A stretch of 64,000 bases of DNA from Flavobacterium sp. 1355 (GTDB lineage: Bacteria; Bacteroidota; Bacteroidia; Flavobacteriales; Flavobacteriaceae). Shown here piece by piece: positions 17,430 through 28,654 of the stretch (positions within the stretch are counted from its first letter, which is position 1; every line of letters starts with the position of its first letter). The stretch is taken from positions 1-64,000 of the forward strand of contig NZ_JAFICC010000010.1 of the NCBI RefSeq assembly GCF_017833415.1. Reading direction: 5' to 3'. The position numbers were made by a program, and so were the translations under genes. Under the pieces are notes generated by a model. That model did not search any database. It saw nothing but the letters and a program-made list of their open reading frames with translations, and was not told where the DNA came from.

Positions 17430-18227
17430 ATGGCAAACAAAATAGAAGTAAAAGACTTACTAGAAGCAGGTGTTCACTTCGGACACATGACTAGAAAATG
17501 GGATCCAAACATGGCTCCTTACATTTATATGGAACGTAATGGTATTCACATTATCAATCTATATAAAACTGCAGCTAAAATTGAAGAAGCTAACGAAGCT
17601 TTGAAAAAAATCGCTGCATCAGGTAGAAAAATCTTATTCGTAGCTACCAAAAAACAAGCAAAAGACATCGTTGCTGATAAAGCAAAAGCTGCAAACATGC
17701 CTTACATCACTGAAAGATGGCCTGGTGGAATGCTGACTAACTTCGTAACTATCAGAAAGGCAGTTAAAAAAATGTCTTCTATTGATAAAATGAAGAAAGA
17801 TGGTACTTTCATGACGTTATCTAAAAAAGAGCGTTTGCAAGTTGATCGTCTACGTGCTAAATTGGAGAAAAACTTAGGTTCAATTGCTGATATGTCTAGA
17901 CTACCAGCTGCATTGTTCGTAGTAGATATCAAAGCTGAACACATCGCAATAAAAGAAGCACAAAAATTAAACATTCCAGTTTTCGCAATGGTTGATACGA
18001 ATTCTGACCCGAGAGAGGTTGATTACGTTATTCCTGCAAATGATGATGCTTCTAAATCAATTGACAAAATTTTATCTTTAGTAACTGCTGCTGTAATCGA
18101 AGGTCTTTCTGACAGAGGTTCTGACAAAGAAACTGAAGTTTTCACAGAAGAAGCTCCTGCTGCTGAAGCTGCTGCTCCTGCTGTAGAAGCTGCACCAGCT
18201 GTTGAGGCTCCTGCAACTGAAGAATAA
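17430..18227 (+). CDS. rpsB: 30S ribosomal protein S2
   Basis: This 265-residue protein has the S2 signatures LEAGVHFGHMTRKWDP, FVATKKQAKDIV, ERWPGGMLTNF and IPVFAMVDTNSDPREVDYVI. It has an Ala/Glu/Pro-rich tail of about 35 residues (EEAPAAEAAAPAVEAAPAV), longer than in E. coli S2 and probably disordered. It is followed by tsf in the usual rpsB-tsf order. Confidence 0.98.
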   Translation: MANKIEVKDLLEAGVHFGHMTRKWDPNMAPYIYMERNGIHIINLYKTAAKIEEANEALKKIAASGRKILFVATKKQAKDIVADKAKAANMPYITERWPGGMLTNFVTIRKAVKKMSSIDKMKKDGTFMTLSKKERLQVDRLRAKLEKNLGSIADMSRLPAALFVVDIKAEHIAIKEAQKLNIPVFAMVDTNSDPREVDYVIPANDDASKSIDKILSLVTAAVIEGLSDRGSDKETEVFTEEAPAAEAAAPAVEAAPAVEAPATEE

Positions 18228-18235
18228 ATAAACAT

Positions 18236-18350
18236 TTAAATTCCAAATTTTAAATTCTAAAATCCAAACACAAATTAAAAACTTTATGTTGATAATTTAA
18301 TAAAATTGGAGTTTAGAATTTAAAAGATGGAATTTTTACTTTTAACATTA
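18236..18350. repeat. Imperfect inverted repeat of the AATTCCAA type between rpsB and tsf
   Basis: AAATTCCAAATTTTAAATTC at the left faces TTTAGAATTTAAAAGATGGA at the right. Similar AATTCCAA/TTGGAATT blocks lie at about 30345-30405, 32575-32702 and 39264-39345. They appear to be one dispersed intergenic repeat family. Confidence 0.5.
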
Positions 18351-18364
18351 AAATTCAAAATATT

Positions 18365-19327
18365 ATGGCAACAATTACTGCTGCAGACGTAAATAAATTA
18401 AGACAAACTACAGGTGCCGGAATGATGGACTGTAAAAAAGCTTTAGTTGAAGCTGATGGAGATTTCGATAAAGCTATACAAAACCTTAGAGAAAAAGGAC
18501 AAAAAGTTGCCGCTAACCGTTCTGACCGTGAGTCTTCTGAAGGAGCTGCTGTTTCTTTTGTTAATGCTGACAAAACTAAAGGAGCTATCATCACTTTAAA
18601 CTGCGAAACAGATTTCGTAGGTAAAAATGAGGCTTTCGTAACTTTGGCTAAAGAATTAGTAGAAAGAGCTATCAACTTCTCTTCTAAAGAAGAATTTTTA
18701 GCTTCTGATTTCAACGGAATTACTGTTGCTGAAAAATTAATCGAGCAAACTGGTGTTATCGGTGAAAAAATCGAAATCGGTGGTTTTGAAATTTTAGAAG
18801 GTGCTTTCGTTGGATCTTATGTTCACGTTAACAAAATTGCTGCATTAACTGCGATTTCTGCTGCAATTCCTAACGCTGACGTTTTAACTAAAGATGTTTC
18901 TATGCAAGTTGCTTCTATGGGAGCTGATACATTATCTTACAAAGATTTTGATCCTGCTTTCGTTGCTTCTGAACTTGCTGCTCGTATTGCTGTAATCGAA
19001 AAAGAAAATGAAGAGGCAAAACGTTTAGGAAAAACTTTAAAAAATGTTCCTAAATATATTTCTTACTCTCAATTAACTGAAGAAGTTATCAAACAAGCTG
19101 AAGAAGATGCTAAAGCTGAATTAAAAGCTGAAGGTAAACCAGAACAAATTTGGGATAAAATTATTCCAGGAAAAGTTCAACGTTTCATCTCTGACAATAC
19201 TACTTTGGATCAAGAGAAAGCTTTACTTGATCAAAACTTCATCAAAGATGATAGTAAAAAAGTTGGTGATTATGTTAAAGGATTCAACGTTGAAATTACA
19301 GGTTTCAAAAGAGTTACTTTAGGTTAA
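18365..19327 (+). CDS. tsf: Elongation factor Ts
   Basis: This 320-residue protein has the N-terminal UBA-like region (RQTTGAGMMDCKKALVEADG) and the EF-Tu contact motif NCETDFVGKNEAF. It acts as nucleotide exchange factor for EF-Tu. The C-terminal part (KVQRFISDNTTLDQEKALL) is also typical. It is co-transcribed with rpsB or uses a promoter in the repeat-bearing spacer, where TACTTTTA near 18335 is a weak -7 candidate. Confidence 0.97.
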   Translation: MATITAADVNKLRQTTGAGMMDCKKALVEADGDFDKAIQNLREKGQKVAANRSDRESSEGAAVSFVNADKTKGAIITLNCETDFVGKNEAFVTLAKELVERAINFSSKEEFLASDFNGITVAEKLIEQTGVIGEKIEIGGFEILEGAFVGSYVHVNKIAALTAISAAIPNADVLTKDVSMQVASMGADTLSYKDFDPAFVASELAARIAVIEKENEEAKRLGKTLKNVPKYISYSQLTEEVIKQAEEDAKAELKAEGKPEQIWDKIIPGKVQRFISDNTTLDQEKALLDQNFIKDDSKKVGDYVKGFNVEITGFKRVTLG

Positions 19328-19346
19328 TATATTATTATTTCAATAT

Positions 19347-19382
19347 AAAAAGCCCGAATATTAATTTATTCGGGCTTTTTTA
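19347..19382. terminator. Bidirectional terminator between tsf and the M3 peptidase gene
   Basis: AGCCCGAATA (19351-19360) pairs with TATTCGGGCT (19367-19376), flanked by A and T runs. Confidence 0.9.
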
Positions 19383-19395
19383 TTTAGCAAGTTTA

Positions 19396-21492
19396 TTAAA
19401 TCTTTTCTGTAATTGGAAAATTTCTCGCTCGCATTAATGCATCAGATTTAAAGGCTCTCCCTCTGAAATTTTGATATGATTTATCGGCATCAATCGTATT
19501 TCCTATACTAAAAACTGTATCATAAAGCCTTTTAGCAACCTTTTTATCAAAAGGCCCCTCTCCTTCTGAAAAAGCTTCATAAGCATCGGCATTTATAACA
19601 TCAGACCACAAATAACTATAATATCCAGCGGCATATCCATCACCCGAAAAAATATGAGCAAACTGTGGAATTCTATGGCGCATAACAATCTCCTCAGGCA
19701 TATTTAACGCTTTTAAAGTCTCTTTTTCAAATTCATGAGGATCAATATTATCTGTTCTTAAATGAAGTTTCATATCTACAAAAGAACTTGATATTGTTTC
19801 TACGGTTGCAAAACCTTCATTAAAGTTTGCCGCTTTTTCAATCCTGTCGACTAACGATTGAGGCAATGGTTCATTTGTTTTATAATGTAAAGCAAATTTA
19901 TTCAGTACCTCAGGAGTTGCCAGCCAATGCTCTAATAACTGAGATGGGAATTCAACATAATCTCTGGCCACAGCCGTTCCTGACAAACTCGGATACGTTA
20001 CATTAGAACATAATCCATGAAGCGCATGTCCGAATTCATGAAACAAGGTAGTAGCATCATCCCAGGAAATCAAAACAGGTTCGTTTGCATTTCCTTTTAT
20101 AAAATTACAATTATTAGATACAATCGGGATTGTATCTAATAACTTTTGCTGATCCCTGTAAGAACTCATCCATGCACCAGAACGCTTGCCTGGTCTTGCA
20201 TAAGGATCAAAATACCACAATCCAATTGTTTTTCCCGTTGCATCATTATTTACTTCCCAAACACGTACATCTTTATGAAATACAGGAATAGTATCAACTT
20301 GCTTAAAACTTAAATTAAATAATTGACCTGCAACCCAAAACATACTTTCGCGTAAATTCTCTAACTGCAAATATTGTTTTACTTCATTCTGATCTAAGTC
20401 GTACTTTGATTTCCTTACTTTTTCAGCATAATAACGATAATCCCAAGGCTGAATTTTAAAATTGCCTCCTTCGGCATCAACTATCTTTTGCATTTCGGCT
20501 ACATCCTGATGTACTTTATCAACTGCAGGTTTCCAGACAGATTCCATTAAAGCCAATGTTTCAGCTGGACTTTTTGCCATTTTATTAGACAGGCTCCATT
20601 CTGCAAATGAAGCATAACCCAATAATAATGCTTTTTCGCTTCGCAATTTTAAAATAGAAACTAGTAACTCATTATTATCGTTTTCATTACCATTATCACC
20701 TCGTTTCACAAAAATATCAAAAGCTTTTTGTCTTAAATCCCTACGATTAGAAAACGTCAAAAATGGCTCAATAGATGAACGTGTATTTATAATACAGCCC
20801 AAAGCATCAATTTTTCTGAGTTTAGCCTCAGCAATAGCAGCATTTTTAATTTCTTCAGGCAAACCATCAAAATCATTCTCTGATTTTAGTTCGATAAACT
20901 GGTTTTGCTCTTCGGCTAATAAATTCTGACTAAATCTGGTAAAAAGAAGCGCCAATTCCTGATTGATTTTCCCAACTTTTTCCTTGTCTGCATTATTTAA
21001 TTTTGCGCCCTCGCGAACAAAATTGGTATAATACCACCAGACCAGCCGTTGTTGTTCGCTATTAAGATTTTTATATTCTTCTGAATTATATATTCTCTCT
21101 ATTCTCGAAAAGAGTTTATGATTTTGATACATTTTATCATTCAGCTCAGATAACTTTGGGGACATTTCTGTTTCTACAATTCCGAATTCCGGAGTAAAAA
21201 TATTCGAACTAAAGATTTCGTATATTTCCCGGATTCTTGTAATGGTTTTGCCTGAAAGTTCTAAAGCTGCAATCGTATTATCAAAAGTGGGTAATTGATT
21301 ATTATCTGCAATCCCTTCTAATTCTTCTAATTTTTCCTGAATAGCAATTTCTATTGCAGGTTTGAAATCTGAAACTTTGTATTCATCAAAGGACGGAACT
21401 CCCCCGTAAGGCCCTGCCCAATTTTGAAGCAATGGATTTTGGGAACGTGATTGAGAATCCGATTGTGGACTACTGGAAGCTATAGCATTCAT
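19396..21492 (-). CDS. M3-family metallopeptidase (oligopeptidase A / Dcp type)
   Basis: This 698-residue protein carries the zinc motif HEFGHALHG with the downstream glutamate region (EFPSQLLEHW), as in thimet-type M3 peptidases. The length and the pattern GLWYFDPYARPGKRSGAWM match oligopeptidase A or peptidyl-dipeptidase Dcp, which degrade short peptides. The N terminus MNAIASSSPQSDSQSRSQNP is Ser/Gln-rich and lacks a signal peptide, so a cytoplasmic location is likely. The gene stands alone between a terminator and a divergent transporter gene. Confidence 0.92.
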   Translation of the reverse strand: MNAIASSSPQSDSQSRSQNPLLQNWAGPYGGVPSFDEYKVSDFKPAIEIAIQEKLEELEGIADNNQLPTFDNTIAALELSGKTITRIREIYEIFSSNIFTPEFGIVETEMSPKLSELNDKMYQNHKLFSRIERIYNSEEYKNLNSEQQRLVWWYYTNFVREGAKLNNADKEKVGKINQELALLFTRFSQNLLAEEQNQFIELKSENDFDGLPEEIKNAAIAEAKLRKIDALGCIINTRSSIEPFLTFSNRRDLRQKAFDIFVKRGDNGNENDNNELLVSILKLRSEKALLLGYASFAEWSLSNKMAKSPAETLALMESVWKPAVDKVHQDVAEMQKIVDAEGGNFKIQPWDYRYYAEKVRKSKYDLDQNEVKQYLQLENLRESMFWVAGQLFNLSFKQVDTIPVFHKDVRVWEVNNDATGKTIGLWYFDPYARPGKRSGAWMSSYRDQQKLLDTIPIVSNNCNFIKGNANEPVLISWDDATTLFHEFGHALHGLCSNVTYPSLSGTAVARDYVEFPSQLLEHWLATPEVLNKFALHYKTNEPLPQSLVDRIEKAANFNEGFATVETISSSFVDMKLHLRTDNIDPHEFEKETLKALNMPEEIVMRHRIPQFAHIFSGDGYAAGYYSYLWSDVINADAYEAFSEGEGPFDKKVAKRLYDTVFSIGNTIDADKSYQNFRGRAFKSDALMRARNFPITEKI

Positions 21493-21641
21493 TATAAATA
21501 TTTTTATTTATTCTAATTGACATCTAATTATCTAAACTCAAATTTACCATTTTATTATTTTCAAAACACTTTATTTATATAGCGAATCTTTAACTTAAAA
21601 AGAAATAACTTAAATTTGAAACTTCATTTACCAAAAGAAAT

Positions 21642-22313
21642 ATGTTTAAAACCAAAAGAGAAATTGTTTTTGTTATTCTTGCAGGAATTTTTATTACCAA
21701 CGCAGTAGTTGCAGAGTTAATAGGCGGAAAATTAATCCAGATTGGCCCTTTTGTAATGAGTATCGGAATTTTGCCCTGGCCAATCGTTTTTCTGACAACA
21801 GATTTAATCAATGAGTATTTTGGCGAAAAGGGGGTCAAAAAACTTTCTTTTATTACAGCTTGTCTGATCGCTTACGCATTTCTTATTCTTTTTATGGCAA
21901 TCGTAATTCCGGCTGCAAAAGGAATTAGTCCTGTAAATGACGAACAATTTCAGGCTGTTTTTGGTCAAAGTATGTGGATTATTGTTGGAAGTCTAATCGC
22001 ATTTATAGCATCACAATTAATTGATGTCTGGATATTTTGGTTTTTTAAAAGACGTACTGGCGAAAAAAAAATATGGCTCAGAACAACTGGTTCGACCATA
22101 ATCTCGCAACTATTTGATTCTTTTATTGTGCTTGGAATTGCTTTTTACCTACCAGGGAAAATCGATTTTGATACTTATATTTCATCGGGTTTAACAGGAT
22201 ATGTTTTCAAACTTTCGGTTGCGGTTTTATTGACACCGCTGATTTATGCAGGACATCATTTAATAAAAAAATATCTTGAAAAAGATAATCTTCATGCAGA
22301 TAAAGAGGATTAA
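21642..22313 (+). CDS. Queuosine precursor transporter (YhhQ/VUT family, DUF165)
   Basis: This 223-residue integral membrane protein has about six hydrophobic segments and the family pattern ILPWPIVFLTTDLINEYFG and FDSFIVLGIAF. YhhQ proteins import 7-cyano-7-deazaguanine or related queuosine precursors. No queuosine synthesis gene lies beside it. The next gene starts three bases after the stop. Confidence 0.9.
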   Translation: MFKTKREIVFVILAGIFITNAVVAELIGGKLIQIGPFVMSIGILPWPIVFLTTDLINEYFGEKGVKKLSFITACLIAYAFLILFMAIVIPAAKGISPVNDEQFQAVFGQSMWIIVGSLIAFIASQLIDVWIFWFFKRRTGEKKIWLRTTGSTIISQLFDSFIVLGIAFYLPGKIDFDTYISSGLTGYVFKLSVAVLLTPLIYAGHHLIKKYLEKDNLHADKED

Positions 22314-22316
22314 ATA

Positions 22317-22943
22317 ATGAAAAAATACAAGAATTATTTTTCTACTCTCTTACTATTCTTTTTTGTAAGCTGTTCTAAAAATGCTAAAAAACAAATAATA
22401 GAGGTGAAAGATGGGATTTCAAACAAAATAGAAACCATCTCAAAAAGTACAGTTGAAACTGTAACGGCCTATAAAAACTCCGTTGTAGATAAAATTACTA
22501 AGACAGAAATTGTTTCTGAAAATGAAGAAACCAAAAGTGACAGTATTATAGAAAAAGAAACCGTGAATGAAAAATTTTTGGGAATTACTTATTTCAAAAA
22601 AATACTGTCTGATTGCAAAACCGGAGAAACTTTAACACAAGAACAACTCATTGAAGATCACAATATTCCTGCAGATGGAATAAAAATAATAAAAAGCATC
22701 ACTAAGACAGCCGAGGACGAAATTGAAGTGAAATGGAAATCAACCTGGTTTGTAGAAAGAATTTCTGATGCTAAATTTACTGATGCCAAAATGAAACTCA
22801 AATTTGAAGCCAATAAGATGTATACTTCCGGTAAAGCAATTGGTATTAAATACAATAAGAAAATTTATACCGACTTAATAATTATCGGAAATAAAGCATA
22901 TATCCCGTCAGTAAAAGGCTATCACTGGAAAATTGGAAAATAA
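22317..22943 (+). CDS. Hypothetical lipoprotein
   Basis: This 208-residue protein starts with a lipoprotein signal (LLLFFFVSCSKN, lipid-acceptor Cys about residue 19). A charged, probably extended or coiled-coil region follows (about 25-80, rich in Lys, Glu, Thr and Val), then a compact C-terminal domain with regular strands (DEIEVKWKSTWFVERISDAK). I do not recognise the family. Its last base is the first base of tag. Confidence 0.6.
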   Translation: MKKYKNYFSTLLLFFFVSCSKNAKKQIIEVKDGISNKIETISKSTVETVTAYKNSVVDKITKTEIVSENEETKSDSIIEKETVNEKFLGITYFKKILSDCKTGETLTQEQLIEDHNIPADGIKIIKSITKTAEDEIEVKWKSTWFVERISDAKFTDAKMKLKFEANKMYTSGKAIGIKYNKKIYTDLIIIGNKAYIPSVKGYHWKIGK

Positions 22944-23506
22944 TGGAAAATAAAATACGATGCAGCTGGTGTTCTTCCAGCGATTTATACAAAAAATATC
23001 ATGATGAAGAATGGGGCATACCAATCTATGATGATGCATCGTTATTTGAATTTTTAATTCTCGAAACTTTCCAGGCAGGACTAAGCTGGATTACTATTTT
23101 AAACAAAAGAGAAAATTTCAGAGCTGCTTTTGATTATTTCGATTATAAAAAAATTGCCAATTATCCTGAAGAAAAAATCGAAGAATTATTAGAAAACGCT
23201 GGTATTATCAGAAATAAATTAAAAATACGAGCAGCTGTTACAAACGCACAGGCATTCATAAAAGTACAGGAAGAATTTGGCAGTTTTTCAGATTATATCT
23301 GGAAATTTACTGGTGGAAAACCTATTGTAAACAATCCAAAAACGTCAAAAGATGTTCCTGCCACTACTCCACTTTCTGATGAAATTAGCAAGGATTTAAA
23401 AAAAAGAGGCTTTAAATTTGTCGGTTCTACAGTAGTTTACGCTCATATGCAGGCAACCGGAATGGTTAATGACCATATCGAAGATTGCTGGACAAAAATG
23501 AAGTAA
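22943..23506 (+). CDS. tag: DNA-3-methyladenine glycosylase I
   Basis: This 187-residue protein matches Tag: RCSWCSSSDLYKKYHDEEWG with zinc-binding cysteines near the N terminus, LILETFQAGLSWITILNKR, and the C-terminal FVGSTVVYAHMQATGMVNDH with zinc-binding His and Cys (DHIEDCW). It excises 3-methyladenine from alkylated DNA. It lies well away from the alkylation-repair cluster at 48.6-52 kb. Confidence 0.96.
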   Translation: MENKIRCSWCSSSDLYKKYHDEEWGIPIYDDASLFEFLILETFQAGLSWITILNKRENFRAAFDYFDYKKIANYPEEKIEELLENAGIIRNKLKIRAAVTNAQAFIKVQEEFGSFSDYIWKFTGGKPIVNNPKTSKDVPATTPLSDEISKDLKKRGFKFVGSTVVYAHMQATGMVNDHIEDCWTKMK

Positions 23507-23585
23507 ACAGTCTCAGTTTTCAGTTTTCAGAAACAGCCAGAAACTTGAAAATTGAATTTTTTTTAAACAACCAACAAAAATTCAT

Positions 23586-23593
23586 TACATTTG
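23586..23593 (+). promoter_or_regulatory. -7 box of the thiamine operon promoter
   Basis: TACATTTG matches TAnnTTTG and lies seven bases before the riboswitch. A good TTTG -33 element is not seen; a T run occupies that position. Confidence 0.6.
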
Positions 23594-23599
23594 CTTCAC

Positions 23600-23679
23600 A
23601 CTTTAGGGGTGTCTGCAACATGCAGGCTGAGATTTTACCCTCTGAACCTGATCTGGTTAATACTAGCGTAGGGAAAAGT
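23600..23679 (+). promoter_or_regulatory. TPP riboswitch (THI element) of the thiamine operon
   Basis: The conserved THI-box parts occur in order: AGGGGTGTC, then GGCTGAGATTTTACCC, then CTGAACCTGATCTGGTTAATACTAGCGTAGGGAAAA. P1 is formed by ACTTT (23600-23604) and AAAGT (23675-23679). It lies 80 bases before thiS. A GC-rich inverted piece (GTGCGCG/GCGCG, about 23694-23708) downstream could be part of the expression platform. TPP binding should lower expression of the operon. Confidence 0.95.
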
Positions 23680-23758
23680 AAGATGACTTCTATGTGCGCG
23701 TCTGCGCGTATTTTGCAGCCATTCCTAACGTGTAACTATACACTAAACTTAAAAAGGA

Positions 23759-25920
<2,162 letters not shown>

Positions 25921-25942
25921 AAGAGTTTAGAACAGAAAAGAT

Positions 25943-26545
25943 ATGATCGTAATTACAAATCCTTCTGCGGTTGCTAATGAAATCAGCATTATTGAATCTT
26001 TATTTGAAGAAGGGCTGTCTTTACTTCATATTCGGAAACCTGATTTTTCTGAATTGGAAATGGCATCATTCATTCATCAGATAGATTTAGAATACAGAAG
26101 TAAACTTGTCCTGCACAATCATCATATTTTGGCAGACGATTTTGGTATTAACCGGTTTCATTTTTCTGAAAAACAAAGAATTAGTGTAATTCCTATGTCT
26201 ACAAGGTTTTTAAAACCTTGTAGACATAATTCAACGTCAACACACTCAATAAATGAGTTTAACTCACTCCCAATTGATTTTGAATATGCCTTTTTGAGCC
26301 CTGTTTTTAAAAGCATTTCCAAAGAGAATTATCATCCGGCAACAAATCTCTTTGAAGCCTTAAAATTCAGAACAAATTTCAATACAAAAGTTATCGCTTT
26401 GGGCGGAATTGACTCGGAAAATATTGCACAAACACTCGAAAATGGCTTCGATGACATCGCTCTTTTAGGAGCCATATGGAATAATGAAAACCCAGTAAAA
26501 CAATTCAAATTATGTCAAAAAATCGCCCATACGTACTCTCTATAG
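25943..26545 (+). CDS. TenI/ThiE-like thiamine phosphate synthase family protein, interrupted in frame by a palindromic repeat
   Basis: This 200-residue TIM-barrel protein of the ThiE/TenI superfamily has EEGLSLLHIRKPDFSE, LVLHNHHILADDFGINRFHF, STSTHSINEF, YAFLSPVF and VIALGGI. A true ThiE follows in the same operon, so this one is more likely TenI-like (thiazole tautomerase) or a second ThiE. About 13 residues just before STSTHS (MSTRFLKPCRHN) are encoded by a palindrome at 26194-26228 and look like an insertion into a surface loop. It overlaps thiD by 34 bases. Confidence 0.8.
   Translation: MIVITNPSAVANEISIIESLFEEGLSLLHIRKPDFSELEMASFIHQIDLEYRSKLVLHNHHILADDFGINRFHFSEKQRISVIPMSTRFLKPCRHNSTSTHSINEFNSLPIDFEYAFLSPVFKSISKENYHPATNLFEALKFRTNFNTKVIALGGIDSENIAQTLENGFDDIALLGAIWNNENPVKQFKLCQKIAHTYSL
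26194..26228. repeat. 35-bp palindromic repeat inside a coding sequence
   Basis: TATGTCTACAAGGTTTT and its exact reverse complement AAAACCTTGTAGACATA flank one central T. The core ACAAGGTTTT-n-AAAACCTTGT resembles the intergenic palindromes at 46908-46941 and 52046-52076. It is read in frame within the TenI-like gene. Confidence 0.85.
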
Positions 26546-27264
26546 CCGGTTTAGATCCTTCTGGAGGGGCCGGTGTTCTCGCTGATGCAAAAACATTTGA
26601 GCAGCATCTCACGAATGGTTTTGCCATTATAACCGCAAACACTATCCAGACTGAAAATGCGTTTTTTGAAATGGAATGGACAAATTTGAGTTTTGTTATC
26701 AGATCCATTGAAACTTTATTTCAAAACTATAAAATCAAGGCTGTTAAAATCGGAATTGTTCCTTCTTTGCATTATCTCAACCGAATTCTTTCTACGATTA
26801 AATTAGAATCTCCAAACACAAAAATTGTTTGGGACCCGGTTTTAAAATCGACTACAAATTTTGAATTTTTAACCATAGAAGACAGATTAGACTTAAATAA
26901 AGTTATTTCAAAAATTGATTTAATTACACCCAACTACAATGAAATCGAACAATTGTTTCCGGGTTTTATATCAGAAAATCTCTGGATAGAAAATGAAATC
27001 AGCACAACAATTCTTTTAAAAGGCGGGCACAACATAGCTGATCCGGGCAAGGATCAGTTATTTCTACAAAATGAAATCATCAATTTGCTTCCTTCTGAAA
27101 AAACCTGTTTTGAAAAACATGGTTCCGGTTGTGTGTTATCGTCTGCAATTACTGCCAATTTAGCCCTAAATCAATCTATGACAGAAGCTTGTATGAATGC
27201 TAAAAATTACATCGAAAAATACCTGAGTTCAACTTCAAACTTAATCGGATATCATTATGTATAA
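26512..27264 (+). CDS. thiD: Hydroxymethylpyrimidine/phosphomethylpyrimidine kinase
   Basis: This 250-residue ribokinase-fold protein has SIAGLDPSGGAGVLADAKTF at the N terminus (HMP binding), VWDPVLKS, LITPNYNEIEQLF and the nucleotide/anion-hole motif KHGSGCVLSSAI. It phosphorylates HMP and HMP-P to HMP-PP for coupling by ThiE. It overlaps the genes on both sides, which argues for translational coupling. Confidence 0.95.
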   Translation: MSKNRPYVLSIAGLDPSGGAGVLADAKTFEQHLTNGFAIITANTIQTENAFFEMEWTNLSFVIRSIETLFQNYKIKAVKIGIVPSLHYLNRILSTIKLESPNTKIVWDPVLKSTTNFEFLTIEDRLDLNKVISKIDLITPNYNEIEQLFPGFISENLWIENEISTTILLKGGHNIADPGKDQLFLQNEIINLLPSEKTCFEKHGSGCVLSSAITANLALNQSMTEACMNAKNYIEKYLSSTSNLIGYHYV

Positions 27265-27895
27265 CAAACTGCAATATATTTCTCAAGGAAATACTGTCGA
27301 ATCACAATTGTACAACATTCATGGGGCACTTGATAATGGATGCAACTGGATTCAGATGCGATTTAAAAACCAAACAGATAAAGATACATTTGCTTTAGCG
27401 GAAGCTGTAAAAATTTTATGCGAAAAATACTTAGCCAATTTTATTGTTAATGACAATCTGTATCTCGCTCAGCAACTTGGCTCAGATGGTGTGCATTTGG
27501 GTCTTACTGATATGAAAATTGATGAAGCAAGAGCAATTTTAGGCGATACAAAAATCATCGGAGCAACTGCGAATACGTATGAAAACATTGCCTATCATGT
27601 CAAAAATGGATGTGATTATATTGGCTTAGGGCCATTTAGATATACTGCTACAAAAGAAAAATTAAGTCCGATTTTAGGATTATCAGGATATTTTGAAATT
27701 CTTCAAAAACTAAAAAAAAATAAAATCGATATTCCTGTTTATGCTATTGGAGGAATTACATTAAATGATATAAGTCCGTTAATGGAAACGGGAATTCATG
27801 GAATCGCAGTTTCAGGTTTAATTACCAATAGTTTAGAGAAAGAAAAATTAATTACACAACTTAAAGAAAAACTCTATGCAAACGTCACCATTTAA
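27257..27895 (+). CDS. thiE: Thiamine phosphate synthase
   Basis: This 212-residue protein has [48 protein letters not shown] and YAIGGI, in the order expected for ThiE. It joins HMP-PP and thiazole phosphate to thiamine phosphate. It overlaps thiD by eight bases and thiG by 20. Confidence 0.95.
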   Translation: MYNKLQYISQGNTVESQLYNIHGALDNGCNWIQMRFKNQTDKDTFALAEAVKILCEKYLANFIVNDNLYLAQQLGSDGVHLGLTDMKIDEARAILGDTKIIGATANTYENIAYHVKNGCDYIGLGPFRYTATKEKLSPILGLSGYFEILQKLKKNKIDIPVYAIGGITLNDISPLMETGIHGIAVSGLITNSLEKEKLITQLKEKLYANVTI

Positions 27896-28652
27896 TATCG
27901 GAGATAAAACATTTGAATCCCGCTTGTTTTTGGGTACCGGGAAATTTGGTTCAAATCAGGAAATGGAAAAAGCAATCCTGGCTTCAGGAAGTGAACTGGT
28001 CACTGTTGCCTTAAAACGAATTGACTTGGAAACTGAAACAGATGTTATTTTGTCACATTTAAATCATCCCCGAATTAATTTATTACCTAATACTTCGGGT
28101 GCAAGAAATGCAAAAGAAGCTGTGTTTGCAGCTCAGCTTTCGCGTGAAGCGTTAGAAACAAACTGGCTAAAACTGGAAATTCATCCTGATCCTAAATATT
28201 TAATGCCAGATCCGATCGAAACTTTAAAAGCAACAGAGGAATTGGCAAAATTGGGATTTATCGTTCTACCTTATATTCATGCCGATCCTGTTTTGTGTAA
28301 ACATCTGGAAGACGCTGGAACCGCTGCTGTAATGCCTTTGGGGTCGCCAATTGGAAGTAATAAGGGCTTAAAAACGATTGATTTTTTAGAAATTATTATA
28401 GAACAAAGCAATGTTCCTGTAATTATAGATGCGGGAATCGGCTCTCCTTCAGATGCTGCTAAAGCTATGGAAATTGGTGCCGATGCTGTTCTTGTAAATA
28501 CAGCCATTGCTGCTGCAGGAAATCCGGAACTTATGGCTGAAGCTTTTAGAGAAGCTGTAATTGCGGGAAGAAAAGCTTTTGAAGCGAAAATTGCCAATCA
28601 GCATAATTATGCTGTAGCTTCCAGTCCTTTGACTTCTTTTCTTTATGACTAA
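27876..28652 (+). CDS. thiG: Thiazole synthase
   Basis: This 258-residue TIM barrel has [21 protein letters not shown] (the Lys that forms the imine with deoxyxylulose phosphate), [25 protein letters not shown] and [26 protein letters not shown]. It forms the thiazole ring from DXP, ThiS thiocarboxylate and dehydroglycine. In related operons thiH follows directly; here a GxxExxY cassette begins within three bases of the stop. Confidence 0.97.
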   Translation: MQTSPFNIGDKTFESRLFLGTGKFGSNQEMEKAILASGSELVTVALKRIDLETETDVILSHLNHPRINLLPNTSGARNAKEAVFAAQLSREALETNWLKLEIHPDPKYLMPDPIETLKATEELAKLGFIVLPYIHADPVLCKHLEDAGTAAVMPLGSPIGSNKGLKTIDFLEIIIEQSNVPVIIDAGIGSPSDAAKAMEIGADAVLVNTAIAAAGNPELMAEAFREAVIAGRKAFEAKIANQHNYAVASSPLTSFLYD

Positions 28653-28654
28653 TT

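Noticed and set aside
18023..18235. Ala/Ser-rich minus-strand frame of 70 codons
   Set aside because: Antisense of the low-complexity tail of S2.
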